From Frankia casuarinae (GTDB lineage Bacteria > Actinomycetota > Actinomycetes > Frankiales > Frankiaceae), in NCBI RefSeq assembly GCF_000013345.1, contig NC_007777.1, forward strand, positions 4,836,001-4,900,000: a stretch of 64,000 nucleotides of DNA, read 5' to 3'. The position numbers and the translations under genes are program-made. The notes under the pieces are model-generated. The model saw nothing but the letters and a program-made list of their open reading frames with translations. It searched no databases and was not told where the DNA came from. Below are positions 1-11,265 of the stretch, piece by piece (the first letter of the stretch is position 1; every line of letters begins with the position of its first letter).

Positions 1-2938
<2,938 letters not shown>

Positions 2939-3110
2939 TGGTCTCCTACCTGAGCTCAGTCGACACGATCGTCTCGGGTCCCGGGCCGGGCGGAGGGCCC
3001 GGGTCAAGGGCGGTCTCCCACGGGCACCGGCGTGGGGCGGCGTCGGTGGACAGGTGACACCAGCCGCCAGTATCCGCCTCACGATGGACAACGCAGGAGA
3101 GACTGAGTAC

Positions 3111-5411
3111 ATGTATGGCGCAGCAGGGGGTGGGACGATGCCGGCGCGCGCCATCGCGTTGCCACCGACGCCCGACTCCCCCCGGGCCGCCCGGCGCTTC
3201 CTGCTCGAGGCGTTGCACGGGCAGCTGGACGACGACCTGCTGGACTCCGCGCTTCTGCTCGTCACCGAGCTGGTCACCAATGTCGTCGTGCACGCGGGCA
3301 CCTCGGCCACCGTGGAGGTGCGCGCGGACGGTGACGGCGTGCGGGTCGGGGTCACCGACCGGCATCCGGTCCGCATCGGCATGGCCCGGGTAAAGAAGGT
3401 CGAGGACGCTGACTTCGGCATCGACGGGCTGCGCGAGGACGGCCGCGGCCTCGCCCTCGTCGACGCGCTCGCGACGAGCTGGGGGACCGAGCACGGCCGC
3501 GGTGGCAAGACCGTCTGGTTCCGCCTGGAAACCGCCGGCGACGGCTCGCCCACCGCTGCTGTGACCAGTCCCGCTGTGGCTGTGACCTGTCCCGCGCCCC
3601 GCCCGGTACCGGCCCCCGTGGTACCGGCGCCGCGTCCGGTCCGGCTGATAGCCCGGGACACCGCCCGTGCCCTCACCGCCGAGGGCGAGGTCAGTGAGCT
3701 GCTCGCGCAGCTGGTGGACGCGCTCGCGGTCACCGCCGGGCTGGTGCGGCGTCCCGGGCGCGACGGCGGCCGGTCGGAGACCGTGGCCACGCTCGGGGCC
3801 GTCGGCCCGGTTACCGAGGCGCTCTTGTTCCCGCTGGATCCGACGCAGGAGAGCCTCGGCGAACTGCTGCTCTGGCCGGCGGCCGGCGGCCGCCCGAGTG
3901 GTTCGGGCGGCACCAGCGATTCGGGCGGCACCAGCGATTCGGGCGGAGTGGGTGTCCCCGGCGACGTCCGCCGGATGGATGCCGCCGCGGCGGCCGGGCT
4001 GGACCTGGAACGCATCCGCCTGACGACCCGATGGATGGCCCTGGCCCTCGGCGGCGGCGACATGCGACGCGCCGAGGAGCGCCGCATCGGGATGCTGTCC
4101 TTCCTCGCCGAGGCGTCCGATCTGCTGGCGGGCAGCCTGGACCTGAGCCGCTCGCTGGCGCTGCTCGCGCGGTTGCCGGTCCCGCGGCTGGCCCAGTGGT
4201 GCGCGGTGTACCTGCACCGGGAGAACGCCGATCCCGCCCTGTGGGCGGCGGCACACGCGGAGGAGAACGCGGCGGGCGCCCTCACCGCTGCCGCGGTCGA
4301 CCCGGACGGCCCGTTGATGGCGGCGGTGCGCTCCGCGAGCGGAGACCGAGTGCGTTCACTGACCGCGCTCGGCGGACCGGCGCTCGTGATGGTGCTGCGG
4401 GCCCGGCGGCGGGTACTCGGGGTGCTCGCGCTCGGCCGCCCCGAGGGCAACGCCTTCGCCGCGGACGAGATCGATCTGCTCGCCGACCTCGCGCGCCGGG
4501 CCGCCTTCGCGGTCGACAACGCCCGGCTCTACAGCCGGCAGGTGGAACTGGCCGGCACGCTCCAGGCGGGTCTGCGCCCACCGGAGCTGCCGATGATCGA
4601 GGGACTGGATCTCGGTTCCGCCTACGGCGCCGCGCAGTCGGCGGGTCTCGACGTCGGCGGCGACTTCTTCGACCTGCTGTGGGGTCCGCTCGGCTGGACG
4701 ATCGCCATCGGCGACGTCTGTGGCAAGGGTGCAGAGGCCGCCACCGTGACCGGGGTGGCCCGCGCCGTCCTGCGGCTGCTGACGGGCCGGGGTACGGAGC
4801 TCGGCGAGGTGCTGCTCGAGTTGAACCGGACCCTGCGCGACGCCGCGTCGTCTCATCCGAACGGGCAGAGTCGGTTCTGCACCCTGGCCGCCGCCACGAT
4901 CATGGCGCCGGCCGGCGGACCCGCGGAGGGCGAGCCCGCCGACACCGACACCAGCACCAGCACCAGCACCAGCACCAGCACCAGCACCAGCACCAGCACC
5001 AGCACCAGCACCAGCACCAGCACCAGCACCAGCACCAGCACCAGGATCCGACTGCGGCTGTTCCTCGCCGGCCATCCCCAGCCGGTGGTGCTGCACGCCG
5101 ACGGGCGCGCCTCGCTCGTCGGTCGCCCGGGAACCCTGCTCGGCGTCCTCGACGACGACGAGGTCTCGTTTCCGGGGTTCGAGATCGTCCTGCGCCCGGG
5201 CGAGTCACTGGTCTTCTACACCGACGGGGTCATCGAGGCCCGCAATGGCGGGAAGCTGCTCGGCGAGGACCGGCTCCTCGACGCGATCGGGGGATGCGCA
5301 GGCCTGTCAGCGCAGGGGATCGCGGATCGCGTCCTGGCCGCCGCCGAGCGGTTTGCCGGCGGCAACCTGCGCGACGATGTCGCGATCCTCGTGGCGCGCG
5401 TGCCCGGCTGA
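3111..5411 (+). CDS. ATPase-GAF-SpoIIE (PP2C) phosphatase
   Basis: A 766-residue signalling phosphatase. The N-terminal third is an RsbW-like ATPase ([31 protein letters not shown]). A GAF-like domain follows, then a SpoIIE/PP2C domain with [25 protein letters not shown] and NLRDDVAIL, which together supply the metal-binding aspartates. Family knowledge predicts dephosphorylation of an anti-sigma-antagonist in a partner-switching circuit. I chose ATG 3111 because AGGAGA lies about 10 nt upstream; GTG 3054, ATG 3084 and ATG 3138 are in-frame alternatives. A long (Thr-Ser)n insert sits inside the phosphatase domain. Confidence 0.9.
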   Translation: MYGAAGGGTMPARAIALPPTPDSPRAARRFLLEALHGQLDDDLLDSALLLVTELVTNVVVHAGTSATVEVRADGDGVRVGVTDRHPVRIGMARVKKVEDADFGIDGLREDGRGLALVDALATSWGTEHGRGGKTVWFRLETAGDGSPTAAVTSPAVAVTCPAPRPVPAPVVPAPRPVRLIARDTARALTAEGEVSELLAQLVDALAVTAGLVRRPGRDGGRSETVATLGAVGPVTEALLFPLDPTQESLGELLLWPAAGGRPSGSGGTSDSGGTSDSGGVGVPGDVRRMDAAAAAGLDLERIRLTTRWMALALGGGDMRRAEERRIGMLSFLAEASDLLAGSLDLSRSLALLARLPVPRLAQWCAVYLHRENADPALWAAAHAEENAAGALTAAAVDPDGPLMAAVRSASGDRVRSLTALGGPALVMVLRARRRVLGVLALGRPEGNAFAADEIDLLADLARRAAFAVDNARLYSRQVELAGTLQAGLRPPELPMIEGLDLGSAYGAAQSAGLDVGGDFFDLLWGPLGWTIAIGDVCGKGAEAATVTGVARAVLRLLTGRGTELGEVLLELNRTLRDAASSHPNGQSRFCTLAAATIMAPAGGPAEGEPADTDTSTSTSTSTSTSTSTSTSTSTSTSTSTSTSTRIRLRLFLAGHPQPVVLHADGRASLVGRPGTLLGVLDDDEVSFPGFEIVLRPGESLVFYTDGVIEARNGGKLLGEDRLLDAIGGCAGLSAQGIADRVLAAAERFAGGNLRDDVAILVARVPG
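4950..5045 (+). repeat. Hexanucleotide repeat ACCAGC x15
   Basis: Fifteen perfect ACCAGC units plus one ACCAGG encode a Thr-Ser run within the PP2C domain, between FCTLAAATI and RLRLFLAGH. Six-base steps keep the reading frame, so slippage would only change loop length. Confidence 0.95.
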
Positions 5412-5636
5412 CCGGCATGATGGACGCTTCGGGGTACCTCCGAGGCGCCTCCGCTACGCCCGCGGGCGTCCCCCCGGGCCCCGCGGGCACGAAGGCCCAC
5501 GGAAAGGAGGCGCCACCGGCACCGCACCGGATGCCAGATCGACATAGCCTCAAGAGGTGCGATCCGGAAACAGAGGCTTCAATCCCCACCCAGTGGGTAG
5601 AGCCACCTCGATATCCTCGCACAGGCTTGGTGGTCG
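5412..5636. other. Intergenic, 225 bp
   Basis: No gene is seen. A 9-bp inverted pair (GGCGCCTCC and GGAGGCGCC) about 50 bp apart could fold after the phosphatase gene, but there is no T-tract. Confidence 0.4.
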
Positions 5637-6482
5637 ATGAGCGCGTCTTCGGTCCCGATGGATGTGGTACGGCAGGCAACGTCCAGTTGCCCACCCGCAA
5701 CCCACATACTCGCCGAGCTCCCCTATCTGCCCTCCGCCGTCCCGCAGGCCCGCAGGGTGCTCCGCGAGGGCATCCGGCTGGCGGACCTTCCCGAGGACCT
5801 GCGCGGCACCGCCGAGCTGCTCGTCAGCGAGCTCGTGACGAACGCGGTCAAATACGGGCAGCCGCCGCTGTGGCTGCTTATCGAGATACGGCCCGGTCTG
5901 ATCCACGCGTCCGTGTCGGACACCTCGACGGTTCTGCCGCAGCGGCGTGAGGTCGCGCCGGACGCCGAGGGCGGTCGCGGCCTGCTGGTTCTCGACACGT
6001 TGGCGGGCAGCTGGGGGACGGTGGCGGTCGAGTCAGGGAAGTACCTGTGGTTCGACCTGCCCGTGCCGGTTCCGCCGGCGCCGGTGGTGGGTCGGCGGTC
6101 CGCCTCCGTCCCCGAAGCCGACGGCGCGGCCTCCCCGGGCGCCGGGAGCTCCTCGCTGCCCGAGGGGCCGTCGTCCGCCGACGGGTCGTCACCCGCCGAA
6201 CCCACCGAACCTACCGAACCCACCGAACCCACCACTGTGACCCGCTCTGCCCCGGCCGCCCGGTACTCCCCACCGATCCGTCCCGCGCCACGTCCCCCGG
6301 CCGCCTCCGCATCGGCCCTGCTGTCGTCCGCCTTCGGGATGTCCCCCTTCCCGGTCCTGTCGAGGCGGCCGGGATCGGACCGTGCCGGATCAGGCCGCAC
6401 CGGAGCGGCACGCGCGGGTTGGGAGGCGGCCCGGCCAAACGACGCCGAGGCGGCCGTCACGATCATCACCAACGGCCCCTGA
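5637..6482 (+). CDS. RsbW-like ATP-binding protein with disordered tail
   Basis: A 281-residue protein. Residues about 25-145 form an anti-sigma-factor-type ATPase: LLVSELVTNAVKYG is the N-box and GGRGLLVLDTLAGSWG the G-box. The remaining half is Pro/Ser/Ala-rich low-complexity sequence with PTEPTEPTEPT repeats and no recognised domain. It follows the ATPase-phosphatase in the same orientation, so a partner-switching role is plausible. A free ATPase could sequester a sigma factor or phosphorylate a STAS antagonist, but neither partner is in the window. The start has only a weak ribosome site. Confidence 0.82.
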   Translation: MSASSVPMDVVRQATSSCPPATHILAELPYLPSAVPQARRVLREGIRLADLPEDLRGTAELLVSELVTNAVKYGQPPLWLLIEIRPGLIHASVSDTSTVLPQRREVAPDAEGGRGLLVLDTLAGSWGTVAVESGKYLWFDLPVPVPPAPVVGRRSASVPEADGAASPGAGSSSLPEGPSSADGSSPAEPTEPTEPTEPTTVTRSAPAARYSPPIRPAPRPPAASASALLSSAFGMSPFPVLSRRPGSDRAGSGRTGAARAGWEAARPNDAEAAVTIITNGP

Positions 6483-6720
6483 CGCCGTCACGTCATTCCC
6501 CGCCCGGCCCTCCCCCGCAGCGGATGGGTCCGGCATGGTTGGCGAATCACCCGATCAGCGGCTCAGCGGGTCAGCGGGTCAGCGGGTCAGCGCAGAGGTT
6601 CTGTGACGCCGGTTACAAAAGGGCGTGCGCTACTTGAAAAGCAATGCGGCACTGAATCGTGACGCCGCGTGACGTCACGATCGTCCAAGCGGGCCTCGCC
6701 CCGCCGCGGGCCACGTCCCG
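6483..6720. other. Convergent intergenic region with 8-bp repeats
   Basis: This lies between convergent genes. It holds about four tandem copies of AGCGGGTC or close variants around 6550-6590 and no coding sequence. No clear terminator hairpin is visible. Confidence 0.4.
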
Positions 6721-7167
6721 TCAGACGACGGACGTCCATCCCTGCCCGACGACGCACCGCCAGATGCGGCCACCCGAACCGGTCGAGCCCCCGATGACGA
6801 GCTGGCCCGTGGTCACGCAGTCGGCGGGCTGCGGATCGGTGACGCTGATCCGCACCCAGGGATGCAGGATGTCGTTGCCCTGGTGGACGTTGAAGTTGTC
6901 CCCGAACACGCCGGCGCCGCCGGCCTTGTTGACGGCGAAGATGGGTTGGTTCAGATGGTCGTAGACGATGAACAGCTGGCCGTTGGGCCCGCCCGTCGAC
7001 TGGATACGAAGCCCCTCAGCGCTCTGGTTGGTCGCCCGGAACACCCAGGGGTTGCCGGTGAAACCGCTCTGCGCGTAGGCGTAGCCACCGCCGCCGAGCA
7101 GCCCGCCGACAAGGGTCGCCGCGCCGAGCACGCTGATGGTCCTGAGACGATGTAGGTACGAAAACAT
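6721..7167 (-). CDS. Secreted small protein of unknown function
   Basis: A 148-residue protein. ATG 7167 is preceded by GGGGAGAAG. The N-terminus (RLRT, then ISVLGAATLVGGLLGGGGYA, then AYAQSG) is a signal peptide with a likely cleavage after AYA. The mature part is Gly-, Asn- and Trp-containing with two cysteines (DCVTTG, WRCVVG) that could form a disulfide. I do not recognise a named family. The upstream region is unusually AT-rich for this genome. Confidence 0.72.
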   Translation of the reverse strand: MFSYLHRLRTISVLGAATLVGGLLGGGGYAYAQSGFTGNPWVFRATNQSAEGLRIQSTGGPNGQLFIVYDHLNQPIFAVNKAGGAGVFGDNFNVHQGNDILHPWVRISVTDPQPADCVTTGQLVIGGSTGSGGRIWRCVVGQGWTSVV

Positions 7168-7539
7168 GGGTCTTCTCCCCGATCGATACTCCCGGCCGTG
7201 TCCTGATGTGACTCCCGATCGGCAGTCACGGCTGATCTGATAGGAATGCCACTATAGATTGCTAGTTATCTATTCATTGTGACAGAAGTCCTACTTTTGA
7301 CCAGCCGAACGGGCCAGAACCACGACACATCGGCCCCCGCCGTCCGCAATGTCCCGTTTGGGCGCCAAGTCGATAAACACTGCGTATCGCCCCATCAACA
7401 GATTGTCAATAACCCGAAAAATGCGACTTGGAGTAATATTGTCTAGAATGTCAGAAATAACTGCCATGGCGGCTGGAGCGATGAGCTTGAACCTGGTGCT
7501 ACCTGGTGCTGAAGGAACATTCCTCTCCCGGGTATCCGA
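7168..7539. other. AT-rich intergenic region, 372 bp
   Basis: This separates two leftward genes and is clearly richer in A/T than its surroundings, especially 7240-7300 and 7380-7460. It probably holds the promoter of the secreted-protein gene. A perfect tandem 10-bp duplication (ACCTGGTGCT twice) lies at 7491-7510. Confidence 0.5.
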
Positions 7540-8994
7540 TCAGCTCGACCGATCGGTGGGGAACGGAGCATGCCGTGTTCCCCGAAGCTCGATGCGCCGG
7601 GCCCGGGGGTGGCCGAGGAAATCCGGCAGTGCGAACTCGTAGCCGTACGCACCCGCCATGGGGAAGACGACGACGTCACCCGGCCGCACCCGATCGACCG
7701 TGATGTCACGGGCGAGGGTGTCCTCCGGCGTGCACAGCTCCCCGACCACCGTCACCGGACGACCTTCGACCACCGCCTCCCGCGTGTGCTCCGGCTCCGG
7801 CCCACCGTTCCGGCCCGATCTCTCCACGACGGCGAAGTTATGGACGATCTCCCACGATGTCGGCAGCGCGAAATGATGAATTCCGCCACGCAGAATCACG
7901 AATTCCGTCCCGTAGGAATGTTTGACGTCGATCACCTCGGCGGCGTACCAGCCGGAGTCGGCCACCAGCATCCGCCCCGGCTCGAAGATTACCCGAGTTC
8001 CGTCCGGCACCGGCAGCGAACTTAGTCCCTCACCAAATCGGATTAGGTCAAAGGGCCGGTCACCGCGCCGGTCCGGTTCGAACGGAACCCCGAATCCACC
8101 GCCCACGTCGACCATCCGCAGCTCGATCCCGGCCACGGCAGCCGTCCGGACGGCGAAATCGAGACACCACCGGACGTAGCCCAGATGGGCGGCGGCATCG
8201 AGATTGCCGGACACTGCGTGGACATGGAATCCGACGACGTCGATATGGGCCAGATCCGCCGCGAGTTCGAGCGCGGCGGGGACCTCCGTTTCGGGGATGC
8301 CAAACGCACTCGGCCGACCGCCCATTTGGAGGGAGCCTGCCAGGCCTACCTGGGCCGGGTTGACGCGCACCGCCGCCCGCACCCGACGGCCGAGCCGGGC
8401 CGCGACGGCGTCCAGGCGGCGCAGTTCGCCGAAGCTCTCGACGTTGACGACGTCGACGTCGGCCGAGACCAGCGCGGTAAGCAGGGTCATCGACTTTCCC
8501 GGTCCGGATGCGACCAGGCGGGGACGTCGGGCGGAGTCGACCCGGCCGTACGCTGCCTGCGCCAGGCGCACCTCGTGCGCGGAGGAGACCTCGAAACCGT
8601 CGATGCCCCGACCGCTGGCGCCGGTCCTGGCGTCGCTCCTGGCGTCGCTCCTGGCGTCGCTCCTGGCGTCGCTCCTGGCGTCGGTCGGGCTGGCGCCCGG
8701 GCTGGAGTCACTCCGTTCCCGCCCCGACCGAGGGATGTCCGGACCGGTCCCACGCAACAGGGCGTCGAGTATCGGCGGAAAGCTGTTGGCCTTGACCGCG
8801 TAGCAGACCTCCGCCCACATGGGCAGGCAGGCCCGCAGCGCCGCGGCGTTCCGCGCGGCCGCCGCCGGGTCGTAAAAGTAGGCGCTGACCTCTCCGGCGC
8901 CGGCCGGCCAGGCACGCACCGCGGTCAACACCGGACGGGGGAGGCTTTCGGCGGGCAGGGCGCGCAGCGGCGCGGCCGAGGGCGGCAGGTCCAC
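7540..8994 (-). CDS. Type III (alanine-racemase-fold) PLP decarboxylase, siderophore-linked
   Basis: A 484-residue member of the ornithine/diaminopimelate decarboxylase fold. CYAVKANS carries the PLP lysine (about K68). Other family motifs are GFEVSSAHEVRLA, VVGFHVHAVSGN, VDVGGGFGVP, FEPGRMLVAD and the second-subunit cysteine in GELCTPEDTLARD (about C420). The GTG start has GAGGAG 8 nt upstream. Related enzymes such as SbnH decarboxylate amino-acid or citryl-amino-acid intermediates of carboxylate siderophores. Divergence from the siderophore operon suggests a pathway role, but the substrate is not evident. A four-residue SDAR repeat interrupts the sequence after PLP-binding strand 1. Confidence 0.85.
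   Translation of the reverse strand: MDLPPSAAPLRALPAESLPRPVLTAVRAWPAGAGEVSAYFYDPAAAARNAAALRACLPMWAEVCYAVKANSFPPILDALLRGTGPDIPRSGRERSDSSPGASPTDARSDARSDARSDARSDARTGASGRGIDGFEVSSAHEVRLAQAAYGRVDSARRPRLVASGPGKSMTLLTALVSADVDVVNVESFGELRRLDAVAARLGRRVRAAVRVNPAQVGLAGSLQMGGRPSAFGIPETEVPAALELAADLAHIDVVGFHVHAVSGNLDAAAHLGYVRWCLDFAVRTAAVAGIELRMVDVGGGFGVPFEPDRRGDRPFDLIRFGEGLSSLPVPDGTRVIFEPGRMLVADSGWYAAEVIDVKHSYGTEFVILRGGIHHFALPTSWEIVHNFAVVERSGRNGGPEPEHTREAVVEGRPVTVVGELCTPEDTLARDITVDRVRPGDVVVFPMAGAYGYEFALPDFLGHPRARRIELRGTRHAPFPTDRSS
8627..8686 (-). repeat. 12-bp in-frame tandem repeat (SDAR)n
   Basis: Five units of CTGGCGTCGCTC, the last diverged, encode consecutive Ser-Asp-Ala-Arg motifs in an apparent loop of the PLP decarboxylase. 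Confidence 0.9.
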
Positions 8995-9593
8995 CAGATC
9001 GACTCCTCACTCCAATCAGTCGTCACTCCATCAGTCGTCCGAGACTCCATCAGTTGTCCGAGCTCAGCCGCGTCCCTCGCCAGGGACAGGACAATCCCCT
9101 CTGCCGCCAGGCGCACTGCCGCCAGGCGCACTGCCGCCAGGCGCACTGCCGCCAGGCGCACTGCCGCCAGGCGCACTGCCGCCAGGCGCACAGGAGCGAT
9201 GGCGTGTGGCGCGGGCTGCCGAGTGCGGACGCATGGTCCAGAAGGGTGGTCCAGACAGTGGTCTCGGATGGGTGGTCTCCACCTGGACCCGACGCTGTCG
9301 GTTAGCCCGATGGTGGGGCGACGAAACACGGATCGGATCCGCAAACGGTGCCTGATACATCACACGGACCGCATCCGGCTTCCGTGCCGCCGGACGGTCG
9401 CGGGACGTTCGTCACCGCCATAACCGGTTGTCTGATTCTGATCAACGGGCGTGTAGTGGACATGCCGCAAACACCACAGCCTGAGGCCGATGTTTCTGCC
9501 GCAACCCGACTCCCCCGGACGGACTATGAAGAGACCACCACGTCTGCTTGGCACCACCATAACCTTGCGCGGAGCAACCATGGTGCGACTGGC
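8995..9593. other. Divergent siderophore control region
   Basis: About 600 bp separates the leftward decarboxylase from the rightward operon. It contains short direct repeats around 9015-9060, a 15-bp minisatellite and a moderately AT-rich stretch near 9410-9590. No gene is supported. Confidence 0.6.
9101..9190. repeat. 15-bp minisatellite, six perfect copies
   Basis: Six exact copies of CTGCCGCCAGGCGCA lie between two divergent siderophore genes. They are not in a supported gene, and there are no spacers, which excludes a CRISPR array. Confidence 0.95.
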
Positions 9594-9612
9594 TTAAGTT
9601 AGGCTTCCCTCA
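9594..9612 (+). promoter_or_regulatory. IdeR/DmdR-type iron box
   Basis: The 19-mer TTAAGTTAGGCTTCCCTCA matches the actinobacterial iron-box consensus TTAGGTTAGGCTAACCTAA at 15 of 19 positions. It ends 31 bp before the aminotransferase ATG. Family knowledge predicts Fe(II)-IdeR/DmdR repression here when iron is plentiful. Confidence 0.8.
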
Positions 9613-9642
9613 ATCAGCCTGCGCGAAAGGGAGTCGCCCGCG

Positions 9643-11265
9643 ATGACGGTTTCCGCTCGTGACGCCGCCGGCGGCTCAGCCGGCCGCACGGCGCCCCCCG
9701 CGACCGTGCCTTCCGTAACCACGAGAGCCACGACGACGCCCCCTGCGACCACGACCCCCCCGACCACGACCCCCCCGACCACGACCCCCGTCGCCGCCAG
9801 GTCCACGCCTGCAGCCCCCACCACGGGTCCCAGGTCCGCACCCACGGACGCCGCGAACCCGGCCACGATCCTCGCGCGTCAGCGTCAGCGCGAATCGGCG
9901 GCACGGACCTATGCGCGGACCCTCCCGATCGTGCCTGTCCGGGCGTCCGGAACCATGGTTCTCGGCGCGGATGGCCGCCGCTACCTGGACTGCCTGGCCG
10001 GCGCCGGAACGCTCGCGCTGGGACACAACCATCCGGTGGTAACCGAGGCGATCACATCGATGCTTGCCCGAGGCGCCCCGTTGCACACGCTCGACCTCGC
10101 CACCCCCGAGAAGGACGCCTTCACCGACGAACTCCGTGGCTGCCTGCCGGCCGGCATGGGGAGCGATGTGAAGTTGCACTTCTGCGGCCCGAGCGGCGCC
10201 GACGCGGTCGAGGCGGCCATCAAGCTCGCGCAGACGGTGACGGGCAACCAGACCATCCTCGCGTTCACCGGTGGATACCACGGAATGACGGCGGGTGCCC
10301 TGGCCGTGACCGGGAACGTCGCCGTCAAAGATCCTCTGCCGCCATCGACATCCGTCGTACGGCTGCCGTTCCCCTTCCCCTACCGGTGCCCGTTCGGGGT
10401 GGGGTCCGGTCGCGCCCCCGGTCCGGACGGTGCCGAGTTGTCCGCCCGCTACATCGAACGTCTCCTCGATGACCCGGCCGGAGGGGTAGTCAGGCCGGCG
10501 GCACTGATCGTAGAACCGGTTCAGGGTGAGGGCGGGGTGGTTCCCGCTCCTGACGGCTGGCTCCGCGCCATCCGCGAGATCACCCGTCGCCGCGGCATCC
10601 CACTGATCCTGGACGAGGTCCAGACGGGAGTCGGTCGCACCGGGAAGTACTGGGCCGCGCAGCACAGCGGCATCACCCCCGACATCATCGTCATGTCCAA
10701 GGCGATCGGCGGCGGGCTGCCACTGGCCGTCATCGCCTACCGGTCTGAGCTGGACACCTGGGCGCCCGGGGCACATACCGGCACCTTCCGTGGAAACCAG
10801 CTGGCGATGGCCGCGGGCCATGCCACGCTGCGCCTGGTGCGAGAGGACCGTCTCGACGAACGCGCCGCCCGACTCGGCACGCGCCTACTCACCGGCCTGG
10901 CAGAGATCGCCCGGAACCGGCCGCAGGTGGGCGACGTACGCGGCCGCGGGCTGATGCTCGGCGCCGAGATGGTCGATCCGACCGCAGCCCCGGACCTCGT
11001 CGGCGCGCATCCCGCCGACGCGAGACTCGCCGGTCTGGTACGTGCCGAATGTCTGCGCCGCGGCCTGATCATCGAGCTCGGTGGGCGGCACGGCGCGGTC
11101 GTCCGGCTGTTGCCACCGCTGATCCTCAGCGATGAGGAGGGCGATCGCGTCCTCGCGATCCTCGCCGACGCCATCGATGCCGCCGTCCGCAGGCTCTCCG
11201 TCCACGCGGCTTTGGGACACCCACCCGCCGATCAGGCCCACGTCCGGTTCGGATCCGCCGGATGA
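9643..11265 (+). CDS. Diaminobutyrate--2-oxoglutarate aminotransferase (RhbA-like)
   Basis: A 540-residue class III PLP aminotransferase. Visible motifs are GPSGADAVEAAIKLA, FTGGYHGMTAGALAVTGN, LIVEPVQGEGGV, LILDEVQTGVGRTG and VMSKAIGGG, whose lysine (about K353) binds PLP. The last 480 residues fit family length. The first 65 are a Thr/Pro-rich low-complexity extension. AAAGGGA lies about 9 nt before ATG 9643. In rhizobactin-type pathways this enzyme converts aspartate semialdehyde to 2,4-diaminobutyrate, the first step to 1,3-diaminopropane. It is the first gene behind the iron box, and its stop overlaps the next start as ATGA. Confidence 0.9.
   Translation: MTVSARDAAGGSAGRTAPPATVPSVTTRATTTPPATTTPPTTTPPTTTPVAARSTPAAPTTGPRSAPTDAANPATILARQRQRESAARTYARTLPIVPVRASGTMVLGADGRRYLDCLAGAGTLALGHNHPVVTEAITSMLARGAPLHTLDLATPEKDAFTDELRGCLPAGMGSDVKLHFCGPSGADAVEAAIKLAQTVTGNQTILAFTGGYHGMTAGALAVTGNVAVKDPLPPSTSVVRLPFPFPYRCPFGVGSGRAPGPDGAELSARYIERLLDDPAGGVVRPAALIVEPVQGEGGVVPAPDGWLRAIREITRRRGIPLILDEVQTGVGRTGKYWAAQHSGITPDIIVMSKAIGGGLPLAVIAYRSELDTWAPGAHTGTFRGNQLAMAAGHATLRLVREDRLDERAARLGTRLLTGLAEIARNRPQVGDVRGRGLMLGAEMVDPTAAPDLVGAHPADARLAGLVRAECLRRGLIIELGGRHGAVVRLLPPLILSDEEGDRVLAILADAIDAAVRRLSVHAALGHPPADQAHVRFGSAG

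Noticed and set aside
9290-9320. Second iron box for the divergent decarboxylase
   Set aside because: GGTTAGCCCGATGG matches only part of one half-site, well below the box at 9594.
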